Assembly (NCBI RefSeq): GCF_018603515.1
Contig: NZ_JACATN010000002.1
Location: 620,001 to 684,000, forward strand
Direction of reading: 5' to 3'
Source: Zobellia barbeyronii
GTDB taxonomy: Bacteria > Bacteroidota > Bacteroidia > Flavobacteriales > Flavobacteriaceae
Length of the DNA: 64,000 nucleotides
Part shown: piece after piece, positions 54,057 to 63,222 of the stretch
How positions within the stretch are numbered: the first letter of the stretch is position 1
Layout: each line of letters starts with the position of its first letter
Notes under the pieces: model-generated
The model's database searches: none
Seen by the model: the letters and a program-made list of their open reading frames with translations, nothing else
What the model was told of the DNA's origin: nothing
Position numbers and translations under genes: made by a program

Positions 54057-55022
54057 CTATTTGCCAATTTTATAATATCCCTTATTTGGAATTTCAATAA
54101 TATATTTTTTACGCGAACTGTTGTTCAAGTGCGCCTCTCTAAGCCAAGGATTATGTCTTTTCAATATTTTATAATTGATTTCGTACTGTTGCGCGTAATC
54201 TGCAAAGCTTAATACAGGCTCATCTAGCTCTACTTTAAAAGTAGGCACTGCCTGGTACATATCTTCTTTATCAATATCAAAACCATACTTCTCCGGATGA
54301 CTCAATATTTCTTTTATGGCCATAATACGAAATACATATCTACCTGTCTCCTGCCCTAGAAGAAGGTCATAGTAATTACTTACTTGCTGGATACCCAAAT
54401 ACTTATTAATAGCACCTGCACCTGCATTATAAGAAGCAGCAGTCAACGTCCAACTGCCATACCTTTTATAGTTTCTGTTTAAATATTCACAAGCTACCTC
54501 AGTAGCTTTTTCTAAATTATAACGCTCATCTACGTTTCCGTTTACCTCCAAGCCATGCTCCTGCCCAGTAGCTTTCATAATTTGCCAAAAACCAGCAGCA
54601 CCCGCATGTGATTTCACATTCTGAAGTCCGCTTTCTGCAACTGCTAAATATTTAAAATCATCAGGAATACCATTCTTTGCTAAAATAGGCTCTATAATAG
54701 GAAAGTACATGTTGGCCCTTTTTATTAATAGTACAGCATTTGATTGCCAATACGTATTAACCAAGAACTCACGATCTATACGTTCCATAACCTCTGGATC
54801 ATCCTGAGGGACAACCTCACTAGCAAAATTTAAATCTTCAGGTATTTCTATAGCAGAAATACGGTACCCTTCGGCAACGCTTTTATCTACTTCTTTTGCT
54901 TCATTTTCAGCATAATCAGCATCACCTTCAGCAGGCTCCGCATTATTCTGTACGGCAAATATCAAAGTGCTCACGACAAAAAAGACACCCAAGAGCATCA
55001 ATACATTCTTTAAAATCTTCAT
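54057..55022 (-). CDS. Lytic transglycosylase (SLT domain, MltD-like)
   Basis: This 321-residue enzyme cleaves the MurNAc-GlcNAc bond of peptidoglycan. An N-terminal hydrophobic anchor or signal (residues 5-23) is followed by an acidic linker and the SLT domain (about 100-240): LAVAESGLQNVKSHAGAAGF with catalytic Glu130, then WQIMKATGQEHG, TAASYNAGAGAINK and TGRYVFRIMAIKEIL. The C-terminal 60 residues (FADYAQQYEINYKILKRHNP, IIEIPNKGYY) look like a LysM-type wall-binding module. It stands alone on its strand. Confidence 0.92.
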   Translation of the reverse strand: MKILKNVLMLLGVFFVVSTLIFAVQNNAEPAEGDADYAENEAKEVDKSVAEGYRISAIEIPEDLNFASEVVPQDDPEVMERIDREFLVNTYWQSNAVLLIKRANMYFPIIEPILAKNGIPDDFKYLAVAESGLQNVKSHAGAAGFWQIMKATGQEHGLEVNGNVDERYNLEKATEVACEYLNRNYKRYGSWTLTAASYNAGAGAINKYLGIQQVSNYYDLLLGQETGRYVFRIMAIKEILSHPEKYGFDIDKEDMYQAVPTFKVELDEPVLSFADYAQQYEINYKILKRHNPWLREAHLNNSSRKKYIIEIPNKGYYKIGK

Positions 55023-55208
55023 TTTTTGGTATTGTACGGTTTATTCAAAGTTAATAAACTCTTTTCTAATTTTTCTACCTGAAACGCACTCATATTCAGC
55101 ATTGACTTTAATTATCTTAAAAGCCAAATCTAATTGTCTTTATTCAAAATCAGACCTTATGAATGTGATTAGTGCAAAGGGGGAAACGAGTCTATTAATA
55201 CAACTCAT

Positions 55209-55871
55209 TTATTGCAAAATAATTGTAGGCAAATGCTCGTTAAACCATCTAGCTCTATGAATAATCATGGTGTGTGTACCGTTTTTCACAGTAATGCAGT
55301 CTTTTATGTTATCTATAGGAAAAACAACATCTTTTTTACCATGAATATGAACAAGCCCTGGAATTGGCTCAACTTGTTTCCAATTAACAATTTGATCAAT
55401 AGACCAATCTATATAGTATTTATCCCTGACGGAGAGGTATTCTTCATAAAGTGCCAGACGCTTATTTACGTTTTCTCCAAAAGCATATTTTGTTAAAAGT
55501 TCCATATTGTTCACTATACCAGTTGGTAAGAGCTTGTGCACGTTAGTGTATTTCGCAAATATCATGCGCTTAGGTAACTCCGATGCATCTTTAACACTTG
55601 AAATAATTATAATTTTCCGAAATGATTTAAACCTAGCCATCTCCTGCACCAACATACCACCAAATGAAACCCCTATCAAAACGGCATTTTCATGGTGAAT
55701 GTTTTCGTTCATTTTTTTGGCATATGCTTCCAAAGACATATTTTTCTCAGGTACGAACCATTCCAAAAGATGTTGTTCAAATTTGTGCTCTGGTAGTGCA
55801 ATATTTTTAAATATTGATGGGTTGGCTGCCATTCCTGGCATAAAATATATGTGAATCTTAGAATCGCTCAT
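55209..55871 (-). CDS. Cytosolic alpha/beta hydrolase
   Basis: This 220-residue protein has no signal peptide. The alpha/beta-hydrolase marks are YFMPGMAANPSIF (oxyanion region), the elbow GVSFGGM with Ser69, HIHGKKDVVFP with the acid Asp, and NGTHTMIIHRA with the histidine. The size is at the small end of the family. The substrate is unknown and there is no functional clue from its neighbours, the lytic transglycosylase on the same strand and a mini-GNAT gene divergent. Confidence 0.83.
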   Translation of the reverse strand: MSDSKIHIYFMPGMAANPSIFKNIALPEHKFEQHLLEWFVPEKNMSLEAYAKKMNENIHHENAVLIGVSFGGMLVQEMARFKSFRKIIIISSVKDASELPKRMIFAKYTNVHKLLPTGIVNNMELLTKYAFGENVNKRLALYEEYLSVRDKYYIDWSIDQIVNWKQVEPIPGLVHIHGKKDVVFPIDNIKDCITVKNGTHTMIIHRARWFNEHLPTIILQ

Positions 55872-56040
55872 TATTACAACACATAGGAATTGTTAGGAAA
55901 TTAACATTATTTTCACTACTTTTGGTATCGACTTTGGGGGATTTCCATAGTTTATACAAATATGAGCAAAAGTATACAAAATTACGATTTGAGAACACCG
56001 TGATTTTCTTACCTCTTGCCGTCATCTAAAATCAAACTAT

Positions 56041-56334
56041 ATGAATGAAGTAGAAATTATTGACAACACTTTCTTGCGTCAATTCGAAACTACGGTTGAA
56101 GGCATCTTGGCCAAAATCGAGTATTCTTCGCAAGAACGTAAAGTATTTCTAACAAAATTAGTAGTGCCTGAGGAAATCACAAAAGAGGGTTTCAAAGAAG
56201 ATTTTATTAAGTCGGTTCTTCACCGTATTCAGGAGCAGAATCTTAGAGTAGTCCCTACGAGTCCACAAATTGCTGGTTTTTTACGTAAAAACAGACAGTA
56301 CAAAGAAATGTTGCCCGTAGGCATAAGAATCTAA
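56041..56334 (+). CDS. Mini GNAT-like (YjdJ-type) acetyltransferase fold protein
   Basis: This 97-residue protein resembles the short GNAT family represented by YjdJ: KIEYSSQERKVFLTKLVVPE then ITKEGFKEDFIKSVLHRIQE, and RVVPTSPQIAGFLRKNRQYK, the last matching the family's KVVPxCPFVxxYxxxHPEY. The acetyl-CoA-binding loop that normally reads PPELRGKGIA appears here as PEEITKEGFK, losing the glycine-rich pattern. It stands alone before a terminator. Whether it still binds CoA is doubtful. Confidence 0.72.
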   Translation: MNEVEIIDNTFLRQFETTVEGILAKIEYSSQERKVFLTKLVVPEEITKEGFKEDFIKSVLHRIQEQNLRVVPTSPQIAGFLRKNRQYKEMLPVGIRI

Positions 56335-56361
56335 CGTATTTCAAAGTTTTTTTTGAAGATG

Positions 56362-56388
56362 AATCCCGCAACTAGCGGGATTTTTTTT
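56362..56388 (+). terminator. Terminator of the mini-GNAT gene
   Basis: AATCCCGC-AACTA-GCGGGATT forms an 8-bp stem followed by a run of T. It lies 28 bp after the stop and ends just before the mtaB stop on the other strand. Confidence 0.92.
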
Positions 56389-56391
56389 ATT

Positions 56392-57720
56392 CTAAACCTC
56401 AGTAGTAATCTTTTCAAAATCAAAACGAACAAGGCCGTCCTCATCTATCTCCGTAAGAGACACATTATGTAAAGTATTAACCAATTCTGGATTCCAAGGA
56501 GACTTAACCTTAACATAATTACTGGTAAACCCGTGAATGTACCCTTCTTTGTTCTCTCCTTCAAAAAGAACTTGGTATGTTTTACCTAATTGACTTTCAT
56601 AAAAAGCCCTTCTTTTTTTAACAGAAAGCCCGCGAAGCATCTTACTACGTTTACTTCTCACCTGCTTAGAAACCACACCATCCATTTCTGCAGCAGCCGT
56701 ATTATCTCGTTCCGAATACGTAAAAACATGCAAATAGGATATGTCTAGTTCATTAAGAAAATGATAGGTCTCTAAAAAGTGCTCATCTGTTTCTCCCGGA
56801 AAACCAACAATAACATCAACACCTATGCAGGCGTGAGGCATGGTTTCTTTAATCTTATTGACCCTATCTATATATAAACCGCTCATATACCTGCGGCGCA
56901 TCAACTTTAAAATATCATCGCTACCACTCTGTAATGGAATATGAAAATGCGGTACAAATGAATTGCTCTGAGAAACGAAATCTATGGTTTCATTCTTCAA
57001 TAAATTAGGTTCTATAGATGATATACGTAAACGATGAATACCCTCTACCCCATCTAAAGCCTTTACCAAGTCTAAAAATGTATGTTCGTGAGTTTTATTT
57101 CCAAACTCTCCCTTTCCATAATCCCCAATATTAACACCGGTCAATACAATCTCTTTAATGCCCTTCGCAGATATCTCAGCAGCATTATCTAATACGTTCT
57201 GCAACGTATCACTCCGTGAAATACCTCTGGCCAAAGGAATGGTGCAATAAGTACATTTATAATCGCATCCGTCTTGAACCTTAAGAAAAGCACGTGTTCG
57301 GTCTCCAATAGCGTAGCTACCCACGTAAAAATCTGCTTCTTCTATCTCACAGGAATGAACTTCACCAAAATCATTTTTAGTCAGGTCGTTTATATAATCT
57401 CCAATCTTAAATTTCTCCGTCGCACCCAAAACTAAATCCACTCCATCTACAGCAGCCAATTCCTCTGGTTTTAATTGAGCATAACAACCAATTGCTGCCA
57501 CAAAAGCTTCAGGATTTATTTTTTGCGCTTGTTTTACTATTGTTTTGAATCTTTTATCTGCATTTTCGGTTACCGAACACGTATTAATTACATACATATC
57601 TGCATATTCCGAGAAATCTACACGGTCAAAACCGTCTTCCTGAAAACCTCTTGCTATAGTAGAAGTTTCAGAAAAATTAAGTTTACAGCCCAATGTATAG
57701 AAGGCAACTTTCTTTTTCAT
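56392..57720 (-). CDS. mtaB: tRNA t6A37 C2-methylthiotransferase MtaB
   Basis: MtaB converts t6A37 of tRNA to ms2t6A using two 4Fe-4S clusters and SAM. The UPF0004 domain begins MKKKVAFYTLGCKLNFSE (from 57720, which I take as the start; an ATG ten codons upstream is also open) and includes YVINTCSVTENADKR and AIGCYAQL. The radical-SAM motif is DGCDYKCTYCTIPLARG, and the TRAM domain lies at the C-terminus. Family sibling MiaB has a different N-terminus and CxxxCxxC context. The gene is single, with a TATATTTG box upstream at 57777-57784. Confidence 0.93.
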   Translation of the reverse strand: MKKKVAFYTLGCKLNFSETSTIARGFQEDGFDRVDFSEYADMYVINTCSVTENADKRFKTIVKQAQKINPEAFVAAIGCYAQLKPEELAAVDGVDLVLGATEKFKIGDYINDLTKNDFGEVHSCEIEEADFYVGSYAIGDRTRAFLKVQDGCDYKCTYCTIPLARGISRSDTLQNVLDNAAEISAKGIKEIVLTGVNIGDYGKGEFGNKTHEHTFLDLVKALDGVEGIHRLRISSIEPNLLKNETIDFVSQSNSFVPHFHIPLQSGSDDILKLMRRRYMSGLYIDRVNKIKETMPHACIGVDVIVGFPGETDEHFLETYHFLNELDISYLHVFTYSERDNTAAAEMDGVVSKQVRSKRSKMLRGLSVKKRRAFYESQLGKTYQVLFEGENKEGYIHGFTSNYVKVKSPWNPELVNTLHNVSLTEIDEDGLVRFDFEKITTEV

Positions 57721-57942
57721 ATCCTGATCTCTTTCCGCTTTCGTATTCAATTGAAACTATTTTTTTTTAGAGAATGCAAATATACAAACTTGTACCTAGC
57801 CCATAGCAAACATGAACGGTATCAATTTATTAACCCATTAAAAACACGTCTTTACCTGCCGCTCTTAATCTAATATTCTATATTTGACCGAAAATAAAAC
57901 ACTTGTTTGTAAGCAGTTTATATGCTAACCAACCATTAACTC

Positions 57943-59673
57943 TTGAAACCAACTACTGTGATTTTTACTTCTAAACACATCCCTTCATTCTTAGCTCCTA
58001 TTCTAATAATTTTTCTGCTTTTCACTTCTAGCATTGCAATTGCTCAAGAATCTGTGTTAAAAGAGAAAACAGCCAAAATTCAAGAATTACTGAGCACGGT
58101 AGAAGCAAACAAATTAACTTTCAATCAAGAGCTTACTACCATTTCCCCCGGTTATTACGATTATACGGTTCGCGAAGTAAATAGTAAAGGGAACGAAGTT
58201 GCAACCACATACTCGTTTGCACTTTCGGACATTAATACAAATGCAGTTAGATCTTTTACAAAACGAGATGTTTTTCTTATAGAATTAACGGTTAAAGGAA
58301 AACAAAAACTGATTAAGAGAATAACGGATGAAGGTAACAAAATAGCCTACATTCCAAGCTTTACCTTATATGGCCTAAATGCAGATAACGGTCGTGATTT
58401 AGAAAATGCTATTGAAGATGCCATCCCTGAAGCAATTGAAGTTGATAAAAAGACACTTGTTTTAAATTCTTATGAAGAGCACTTGCAATGGCTAAAAAAT
58501 AATATTGGTAACGTTAATCTACCAAAACATGAAATTGTACAACAGCTTAATACAGATACCAAAAGACCTGGTCTCGTTATTTTGGAACGAACATTGGGGT
58601 CAAAAAAGGAGCGTTTTGAATTTAACTTATCCCTACTAAATCCTAACTCGGTAAATTATAAGATTTCCGGCGATGAGTTTCTAATTGAAATGGGAACGAA
58701 AAAAGATATTGCAGGTATTAAGTTCTACAGCGATGACGTTCTTAAAGGCTATACTGATAAAGTGCTATTTTATGCTAATTCATTGGCCAATGGAAAAAAC
58801 ATACACAAGGTCCTTAAAGGAGTTGCTCCACTAGCAAAAACAGAATTTGACTTCTCCAAACCGGATATCACTACCGTAGAGAATGCATTAAAGTATATAA
58901 ACGACAATATTGATGGAATAGAATCTGACGGTAGAACCACAGTTCAAAACTTAGTTTTGGAAGATTATATGGCCACTTTTTCTCAAAAAGAAACAGTATC
59001 CGACAAAAATGAGGAGCATCTATATTTCTTTAACCTTACGGATATAAATGAAAACGGCATAAGTTTTAAAGACAAAAAAACAAGACTTTACCTTGTTTTA
59101 AACACCAATAAAGGTGCCTACTATATTGGTCACTCCCTTAATGGTGAGACAGAAGATTACGAAAAGCAACTTTTCCTATACTTCAATTCCTATGACGAAG
59201 CTATTATTGGCAAAGAAGCATTTCAATTCCTAATAGAGCACTTTAAAAACCAAGTAACCGAAAGAGCCGAAGAACCCGCAACAAGCTTAGAAGAAGCATT
59301 GTCACTTCTTAGCAACGAAATAAAGCCTATACAAAGCACCAACCTTCAATATGAACAACAAATAGAACTTTTAGAAACAGAAACTAGCACGTTTAGATTT
59401 ACCAAAATAGAATCTAGCTCCAAAAAGACTATTGAAAATGTGTTTGAATTCAGCGCTCAAGACCTAAATAAACAAAACAGCAAAGTTAAGGTGTCCGGAA
59501 AAAGGGTTTGGGCAGAAATTGGCATCAAGTCTTCCGAAAAACTAGTAAAGGTTTACGAAGATGGTGAGGTTCAAAACTACGAAAACAGAATTGAGATTGA
59601 AGCCCCTAGTATTGAAAACGCCAAAAGCATAGTGGCCATTTTAAAACGATTGGCAGCTTCTCAAAATAAATAG
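57943..59673 (+). CDS. Secreted protein made of four tandem repeats, family not recognised
   Basis: This 576-residue protein starts at a TTG and has a long signal peptide (hydrophobic about residues 15-34, IAIAQ). The mature part is four copies of a unit of 130-142 residues: about 36-174, 175-304, 305-446 and 447-576. Each unit has a helix, a beta hairpin region, the line F-x-L/F-S/T-x-x-x-L/I-N (TYSFALSDINTNAV, FEFNLSLLNPNSV, LYFFNLTDINENGI, FEFSAQDLNKQNS), then a strand (FLIEL, FLIEM, LYLVL, VWAEI) and a final helix (DLENAIEDA, NIHKVLKGV, IIGKEAFQF, NAKSIVAIL). There are no cysteines or catalytic motif. It is monocistronic. A binding or scaffold role outside the inner membrane is likely, but unproven. 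Confidence 0.8.
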   Translation: MKPTTVIFTSKHIPSFLAPILIIFLLFTSSIAIAQESVLKEKTAKIQELLSTVEANKLTFNQELTTISPGYYDYTVREVNSKGNEVATTYSFALSDINTNAVRSFTKRDVFLIELTVKGKQKLIKRITDEGNKIAYIPSFTLYGLNADNGRDLENAIEDAIPEAIEVDKKTLVLNSYEEHLQWLKNNIGNVNLPKHEIVQQLNTDTKRPGLVILERTLGSKKERFEFNLSLLNPNSVNYKISGDEFLIEMGTKKDIAGIKFYSDDVLKGYTDKVLFYANSLANGKNIHKVLKGVAPLAKTEFDFSKPDITTVENALKYINDNIDGIESDGRTTVQNLVLEDYMATFSQKETVSDKNEEHLYFFNLTDINENGISFKDKKTRLYLVLNTNKGAYYIGHSLNGETEDYEKQLFLYFNSYDEAIIGKEAFQFLIEHFKNQVTERAEEPATSLEEALSLLSNEIKPIQSTNLQYEQQIELLETETSTFRFTKIESSSKKTIENVFEFSAQDLNKQNSKVKVSGKRVWAEIGIKSSEKLVKVYEDGEVQNYENRIEIEAPSIENAKSIVAILKRLAASQNK

Positions 59674-59687
59674 TAAACAGAAAAAAC

Positions 59688-60863
59688 TTAGCAGTTACGC
59701 CACTTTTTAGTCAACTCAAAGACGTGTTCTAAAATACGGGCTTCCTTATCATCAAACTCTACATTTCTTCTGGCCATCATAACTTTGGCCGTCTCAAAAG
59801 CTTTTGATGTACCATAAGTAGAGAAACCTGAAGCCCCACCCCAACTAAAACTAGGGACAAAATTACGTGGAAAACCAGGAACGTAAATATTACAGTTTAC
59901 CCCTATTACCGTACCCGTATTGAACATTGTGTTTATAGCTGTTTTACTATGGTCACCCATCATTAGGCCGCAAAACTGTAAACCGGTTTGTTCAAAACTT
60001 TCGCTGGCATAATTCCATATACGGACATTAGCATAGTTATTTTTGAGGTTGGAGTTATTAGAATCTGCACCAATATTACACCACTCTCCTAAAACAGCAT
60101 TACCCAGATATCCCTCATGACCCTTACTAGAGTATCCAAAAATTACAGAGTTGCTAATTTCACCACAAACCTTTCCGTAAGGTCCTATAGTAGTAGCTCC
60201 ATAAATTTTTGCTCCCATTTTTACAACCGCATTATCACAAAGTGCAAAAGCGCCGCGAATAAGATTACCTTCCCACACCTCTGAGTTTTTACCTAAATAA
60301 ATAGGACCATCCGTAGCGTTCAAAATACTATGTTCTACCGTGGCACCTTCTTCCATGAAAATTCGCTCAGGGTGAATTAAAGTATTGCTTTTAGGAATAG
60401 GCTGGCTTTTTCTTCCTGCGGTAATAAAATCAAAATCCGCCTGTAAGGCTGCTCCATTTTTAGAGAAAATATCCCAAGTATTAACTATCTGGATTAATTC
60501 ATCTTCAAATTCAATTTGCTTATAAGTATCAAAATCTACTTCTTCTTGACTTTCATTGGTAAAAAAAGCGATGACTTCATCACCTTGAAAAATAGCCTCG
60601 TTTTCTTTTAGGTCCTGAACTAGGTCTATCAATTTTTGATTCGGTAAAAAAGAGGCATTGATCAGCACATTTTCCTCCATCTCAACCATTGGAAATTTCT
60701 CAGATAGATATTCTTCGGTTATAGTAGTTGTGGTATTCCCTAAATATTTTTCCCATTTTTCCCTAATGGTCAATATACCCACTCGTATATCGGCAACAGG
60801 CCTTGTAAAGGTGAAGGGTAACAAATTGTCTCTTACCGTACCGTCAAAAAGAATATAGTTCAT
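59688..60863 (-). CDS. GlmU-like sugar nucleotidyltransferase / acyltransferase-type protein
   Basis: This 391-residue protein belongs to the GlmU-like family of Bacteroidota. The N-terminal part starts LFDGTVRDNLLPFTFTRPVA, the family's altered pyrophosphorylase N-terminus without the usual GxGTRMxSxxPK loop. The C-terminal half (about 165-340) is a left-handed beta-helix of hexapeptide repeats: IYLGKNSEVWEGNLIRGAFA, KMGAKIYGATTIGPYGKVCG, AVLGEWCNIGADSNNSNLKN. True GlmU lacks this N-terminus, so the substrate is not certain; a nucleotide-sugar for envelope polymers is plausible. It lies downstream of rpmE on the same strand, behind a terminator. Confidence 0.85.
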   Translation of the reverse strand: MNYILFDGTVRDNLLPFTFTRPVADIRVGILTIREKWEKYLGNTTTTITEEYLSEKFPMVEMEENVLINASFLPNQKLIDLVQDLKENEAIFQGDEVIAFFTNESQEEVDFDTYKQIEFEDELIQIVNTWDIFSKNGAALQADFDFITAGRKSQPIPKSNTLIHPERIFMEEGATVEHSILNATDGPIYLGKNSEVWEGNLIRGAFALCDNAVVKMGAKIYGATTIGPYGKVCGEISNSVIFGYSSKGHEGYLGNAVLGEWCNIGADSNNSNLKNNYANVRIWNYASESFEQTGLQFCGLMMGDHSKTAINTMFNTGTVIGVNCNIYVPGFPRNFVPSFSWGGASGFSTYGTSKAFETAKVMMARRNVEFDDKEARILEHVFELTKKWRNC

Positions 60864-60948
60864 GGCTGGTTATTTTTTTACTAAAATAGGTATTCTGCTT
60901 TTCTAATCCGTTTGGACAATAGTATAAATATTGGCCATGTTATAAACT

Positions 60949-60978
60949 AAAAAAGCCTCCGACAATTGTGGAGGCTTT
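60949..60978 (-). terminator. Terminator of rpmE
   Basis: AAGCCTCC and GGAGGCTT form an 8-bp stem around a 9-base loop, with an A-run at the left that becomes the U-run of the leftward rpmE transcript. Confidence 0.88.
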
Positions 60979-60999
60979 GTAAATATATTATAAAAGAAA

Positions 61000-61308
61000 T
61001 TATTTTTCTTCTGTATCAGCTTTCTCTTCAGTAGCTGCCGGTGCTGGCGCTGCTGGTTTTTTCTTAAACTTGTCGTATTTGTTCTTGAACTTGTCAATAC
61101 GTCCTGCAGTATCCAGAAGTTTAGCTTTACCAGTATAAAAAGGATGAGATGTTCTTGAGATTTCCAATTTTACAACTGGGTATTCAACACCATCAACTTC
61201 TAAAGTTTCTTTGGTAACTGCTGTAGATTTAGTTAAAAAAACCTCGTCGTTAGACATGTCTTTAAAAGCTACTAATCTATAATTTTCTGGGTGTATATCT
61301 TTCTTCAT
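61000..61308 (-). CDS. rpmE2: 50S ribosomal protein L31, type B
   Basis: From the ATG at 61308 the protein is 102 residues and reads [20 protein letters not shown], the start of L31. It has no cysteines, so it is the zinc-free B type, and keeps [20 protein letters not shown] near the end of the fold. A tail of about 20 residues ([20 protein letters not shown]) extends beyond the usual length. The frame can be extended upstream by ten codons, but the internal ATG fits the family. It has a consensus promoter and a terminator and is a single-gene unit. Confidence 0.95.
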   Translation of the reverse strand: MKKDIHPENYRLVAFKDMSNDEVFLTKSTAVTKETLEVDGVEYPVVKLEISRTSHPFYTGKAKLLDTAGRIDKFKNKYDKFKKKPAAPAPAATEEKADTEEK

Positions 61309-61359
61309 TATAAATAAAATTTTACGCACCCATTCCAACAGGCACTCATTTTAAGGCTG

Positions 61360-61389
61360 CAAATTTAATTAATTTTATTTAACCCACAA
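61360..61389 (-). promoter_or_regulatory. Consensus Bacteroidota promoter of rpmE2
   Basis: On the minus strand TTG (61387-61389) is followed by 19 bp and TAAATTTG (61360-61367), matching TTG-N19-TAnnTTTG. The transcript would start near 61353, about 45 nt before the ATG. Confidence 0.85.
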
Positions 61390-61488
61390 TCTAAATCCTA
61401 AAAAAAGAAACAAAAAAAGATATTTTCTTCTGTAACAAAGAAACAAAAACAACCACTAACTTTGAAAACAACCAAAAAAGATAATAAC

Positions 61489-62010
61489 ATGGAAGAAAGT
61501 AAAGCTGAAACAGGAAAGTTTGCTTTTAATTACGGCCTGCTTGTAGGTGGTATTGGTATTGCATTTGGCATAATGCTTTATACTATGGACATGCACTATG
61601 AACGCGGTCTTGCAGTTCAGGGTACGCAAACCTTAATTCTAGTTGTTGGTATAGTATTAGGCATCTATCAATTTAAAAAAAGTAATCTAAATTATCTTAC
61701 AATTTCCGAAGCCTTAAAAGTTGGTGCGGGCGTTGCTCTTATAGCAGGTATTTTAGGTATCCTTTATTTTTATGTTTTCTCTAGTTATGTAGAACCAGAA
61801 TATATGGACAAGATGTATGAGATTGCGAAACAGGAAGCCTTAGTAGATAATCCTAAACTAACCGAGGAAGAAATTGATAAAGGTATTGAAATGCAGAAGT
61901 CTTTCTCTTGGATGTCTTATCCAATAATTTTAATCATGAACATTCTTATTGGTCTTGTTGTAGGTGTTATTACTGGTCTAATCCTTAAGAAAGAGAAGCC
62001 AGCCTATTAA
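61489..62010 (+). CDS. DUF4199 membrane protein
   Basis: From the ATG at 61489 (MEESKAETGKFAFNYG) the protein has about 173 residues and four transmembrane segments: LLVGGIGIAFGIMLYTM, TLILVVGIVLGIYQF, ALIAGILGILYFYVF and IILIMNILIGLVVGVITGLI. This is the DUF4199 pattern. A TTG nine codons upstream overlaps a TAACTTTG -7 box (61457-61464) and so cannot be the start. It precedes a family 2 glycosyltransferase, an order common in flavobacteria. Function unknown. Confidence 0.85.
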   Translation: MEESKAETGKFAFNYGLLVGGIGIAFGIMLYTMDMHYERGLAVQGTQTLILVVGIVLGIYQFKKSNLNYLTISEALKVGAGVALIAGILGILYFYVFSSYVEPEYMDKMYEIAKQEALVDNPKLTEEEIDKGIEMQKSFSWMSYPIILIMNILIGLVVGVITGLILKKEKPAY

Positions 62011-62208
62011 AACCTTTTTTGATATTCATTAATTTATATTCAGTTAGGGTTCTTAATTTGATAATTATCAATATCTTAACTTATTCGAATATTATAAATT
62101 ATAATAATAAAAATTAAGTCCCCAACAAGAAAGAAGCGTTATAGCCGAAAAGTTTAAATGACTTCAGTATCAAAATTGTATTTTTGGTCAGACTTATAGA
62201 AACTGTGA

Positions 62209-63183
62209 ATGGATCTGTCCATAATTATACCCTTACTTAACGAAGAAGAATCTTTAAAAGAGCTTCATGATTGGATTGTAACCGTATTACGCTCCAATGA
62301 CTTTACGTACGAGATTCTTTTTATAGATGATGGTAGTACTGATGATTCTTGGAAGATTATTACAGGGCTTTCCGAATCTAATCCAAATGTAAAAGGATTA
62401 CGATTCAGAACTAATTTTGGTAAATCCCAGGCATTACACGCTGGTTTTAAAGCAGCAGAAGGCAACGTAGTTATTACTATGGATGCAGACTTACAGGACG
62501 ACCCGGAAGAAATACCGGAACTATACCGGTTAATAAAGGAAGACAAGTTTGATTTAGTTTCTGGCTGGAAGAAAAAACGTTTTGATTCCGTTCTCTTCAA
62601 GAACATGCCTTCTAAATTATTCAACTGGGCAGCTAGACGAACTTCGGGCGTAAAGCTCCACGACTTTAATTGCGGATTAAAAGCTTTTGACAAAAAAGTA
62701 ATTAAAACCATTGAGGTTTCAGGCGAAATGCATCGTTACATTCCCGTGTTAGCAAAAAACGCCGGCTACGGCAACATTGGCGAAAAAATTGTTAAGCATC
62801 AAGCCCGTAAGTACGGTAAGACCAAATTTGGAATGGAACGTTTTATAAACGGTTTTCTAGATTTGCTCACCATCTGGTTTGTTTCTAAATTTGGTCGTCA
62901 ACCCATGCATTTATTTGGTGCTTTGGGCGTCCTAATGTTCATAATAGGCTTTGGTTTTGCCATTTATTTAGGTGTCGATAAGCTTTTTATCAACCCTTAT
63001 GGACGATTAATAACTGATCGACCGCAATTTTTCATTGCGCTTACTGCAATGATTATAGGTACTCAATTATTTTTAGCTGGATTTTTAGGCGAAATTTTAA
63101 TAAGATCACGAAAAAACGAAACACGTTATACCATTTCCGAAGAAATAGGCTCAGACGCAAAAGCAAAGCAATATTCTTCGTAA
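62209..63183 (+). CDS. Family 2 glycosyltransferase, membrane-anchored
   Basis: This 324-residue enzyme resembles DPM1/GtrB/ArnC transferases that put a sugar on polyprenyl phosphate. The GT-A domain shows LSIIIPLLNEEESLKELHDW, the nucleotide-binding DDGSTDDSW, and the metal-binding DADLQDDPEE. After about residue 230 two transmembrane helices follow (LFGALGVLMFIIGFGFAIYL and ALTAMIIGTQLFLAGFLGEI). It lies between DUF4199 and the phosphosugar mutase, so it may take part in envelope glycan or lipid-linked sugar synthesis. The exact donor is not visible. Confidence 0.92.
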   Translation: MDLSIIIPLLNEEESLKELHDWIVTVLRSNDFTYEILFIDDGSTDDSWKIITGLSESNPNVKGLRFRTNFGKSQALHAGFKAAEGNVVITMDADLQDDPEEIPELYRLIKEDKFDLVSGWKKKRFDSVLFKNMPSKLFNWAARRTSGVKLHDFNCGLKAFDKKVIKTIEVSGEMHRYIPVLAKNAGYGNIGEKIVKHQARKYGKTKFGMERFINGFLDLLTIWFVSKFGRQPMHLFGALGVLMFIIGFGFAIYLGVDKLFINPYGRLITDRPQFFIALTAMIIGTQLFLAGFLGEILIRSRKNETRYTISEEIGSDAKAKQYSS

Positions 63184-63222
63184 TTTTAAACGCTAATAAA
63201 CACACATAATATAGACACGACT

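Noticed and set aside
60903-61097. Small frame overlapping the end of rpmE and its terminator.
   Set aside because: It runs through the terminator hairpin in another frame of rpmE and has no family features.
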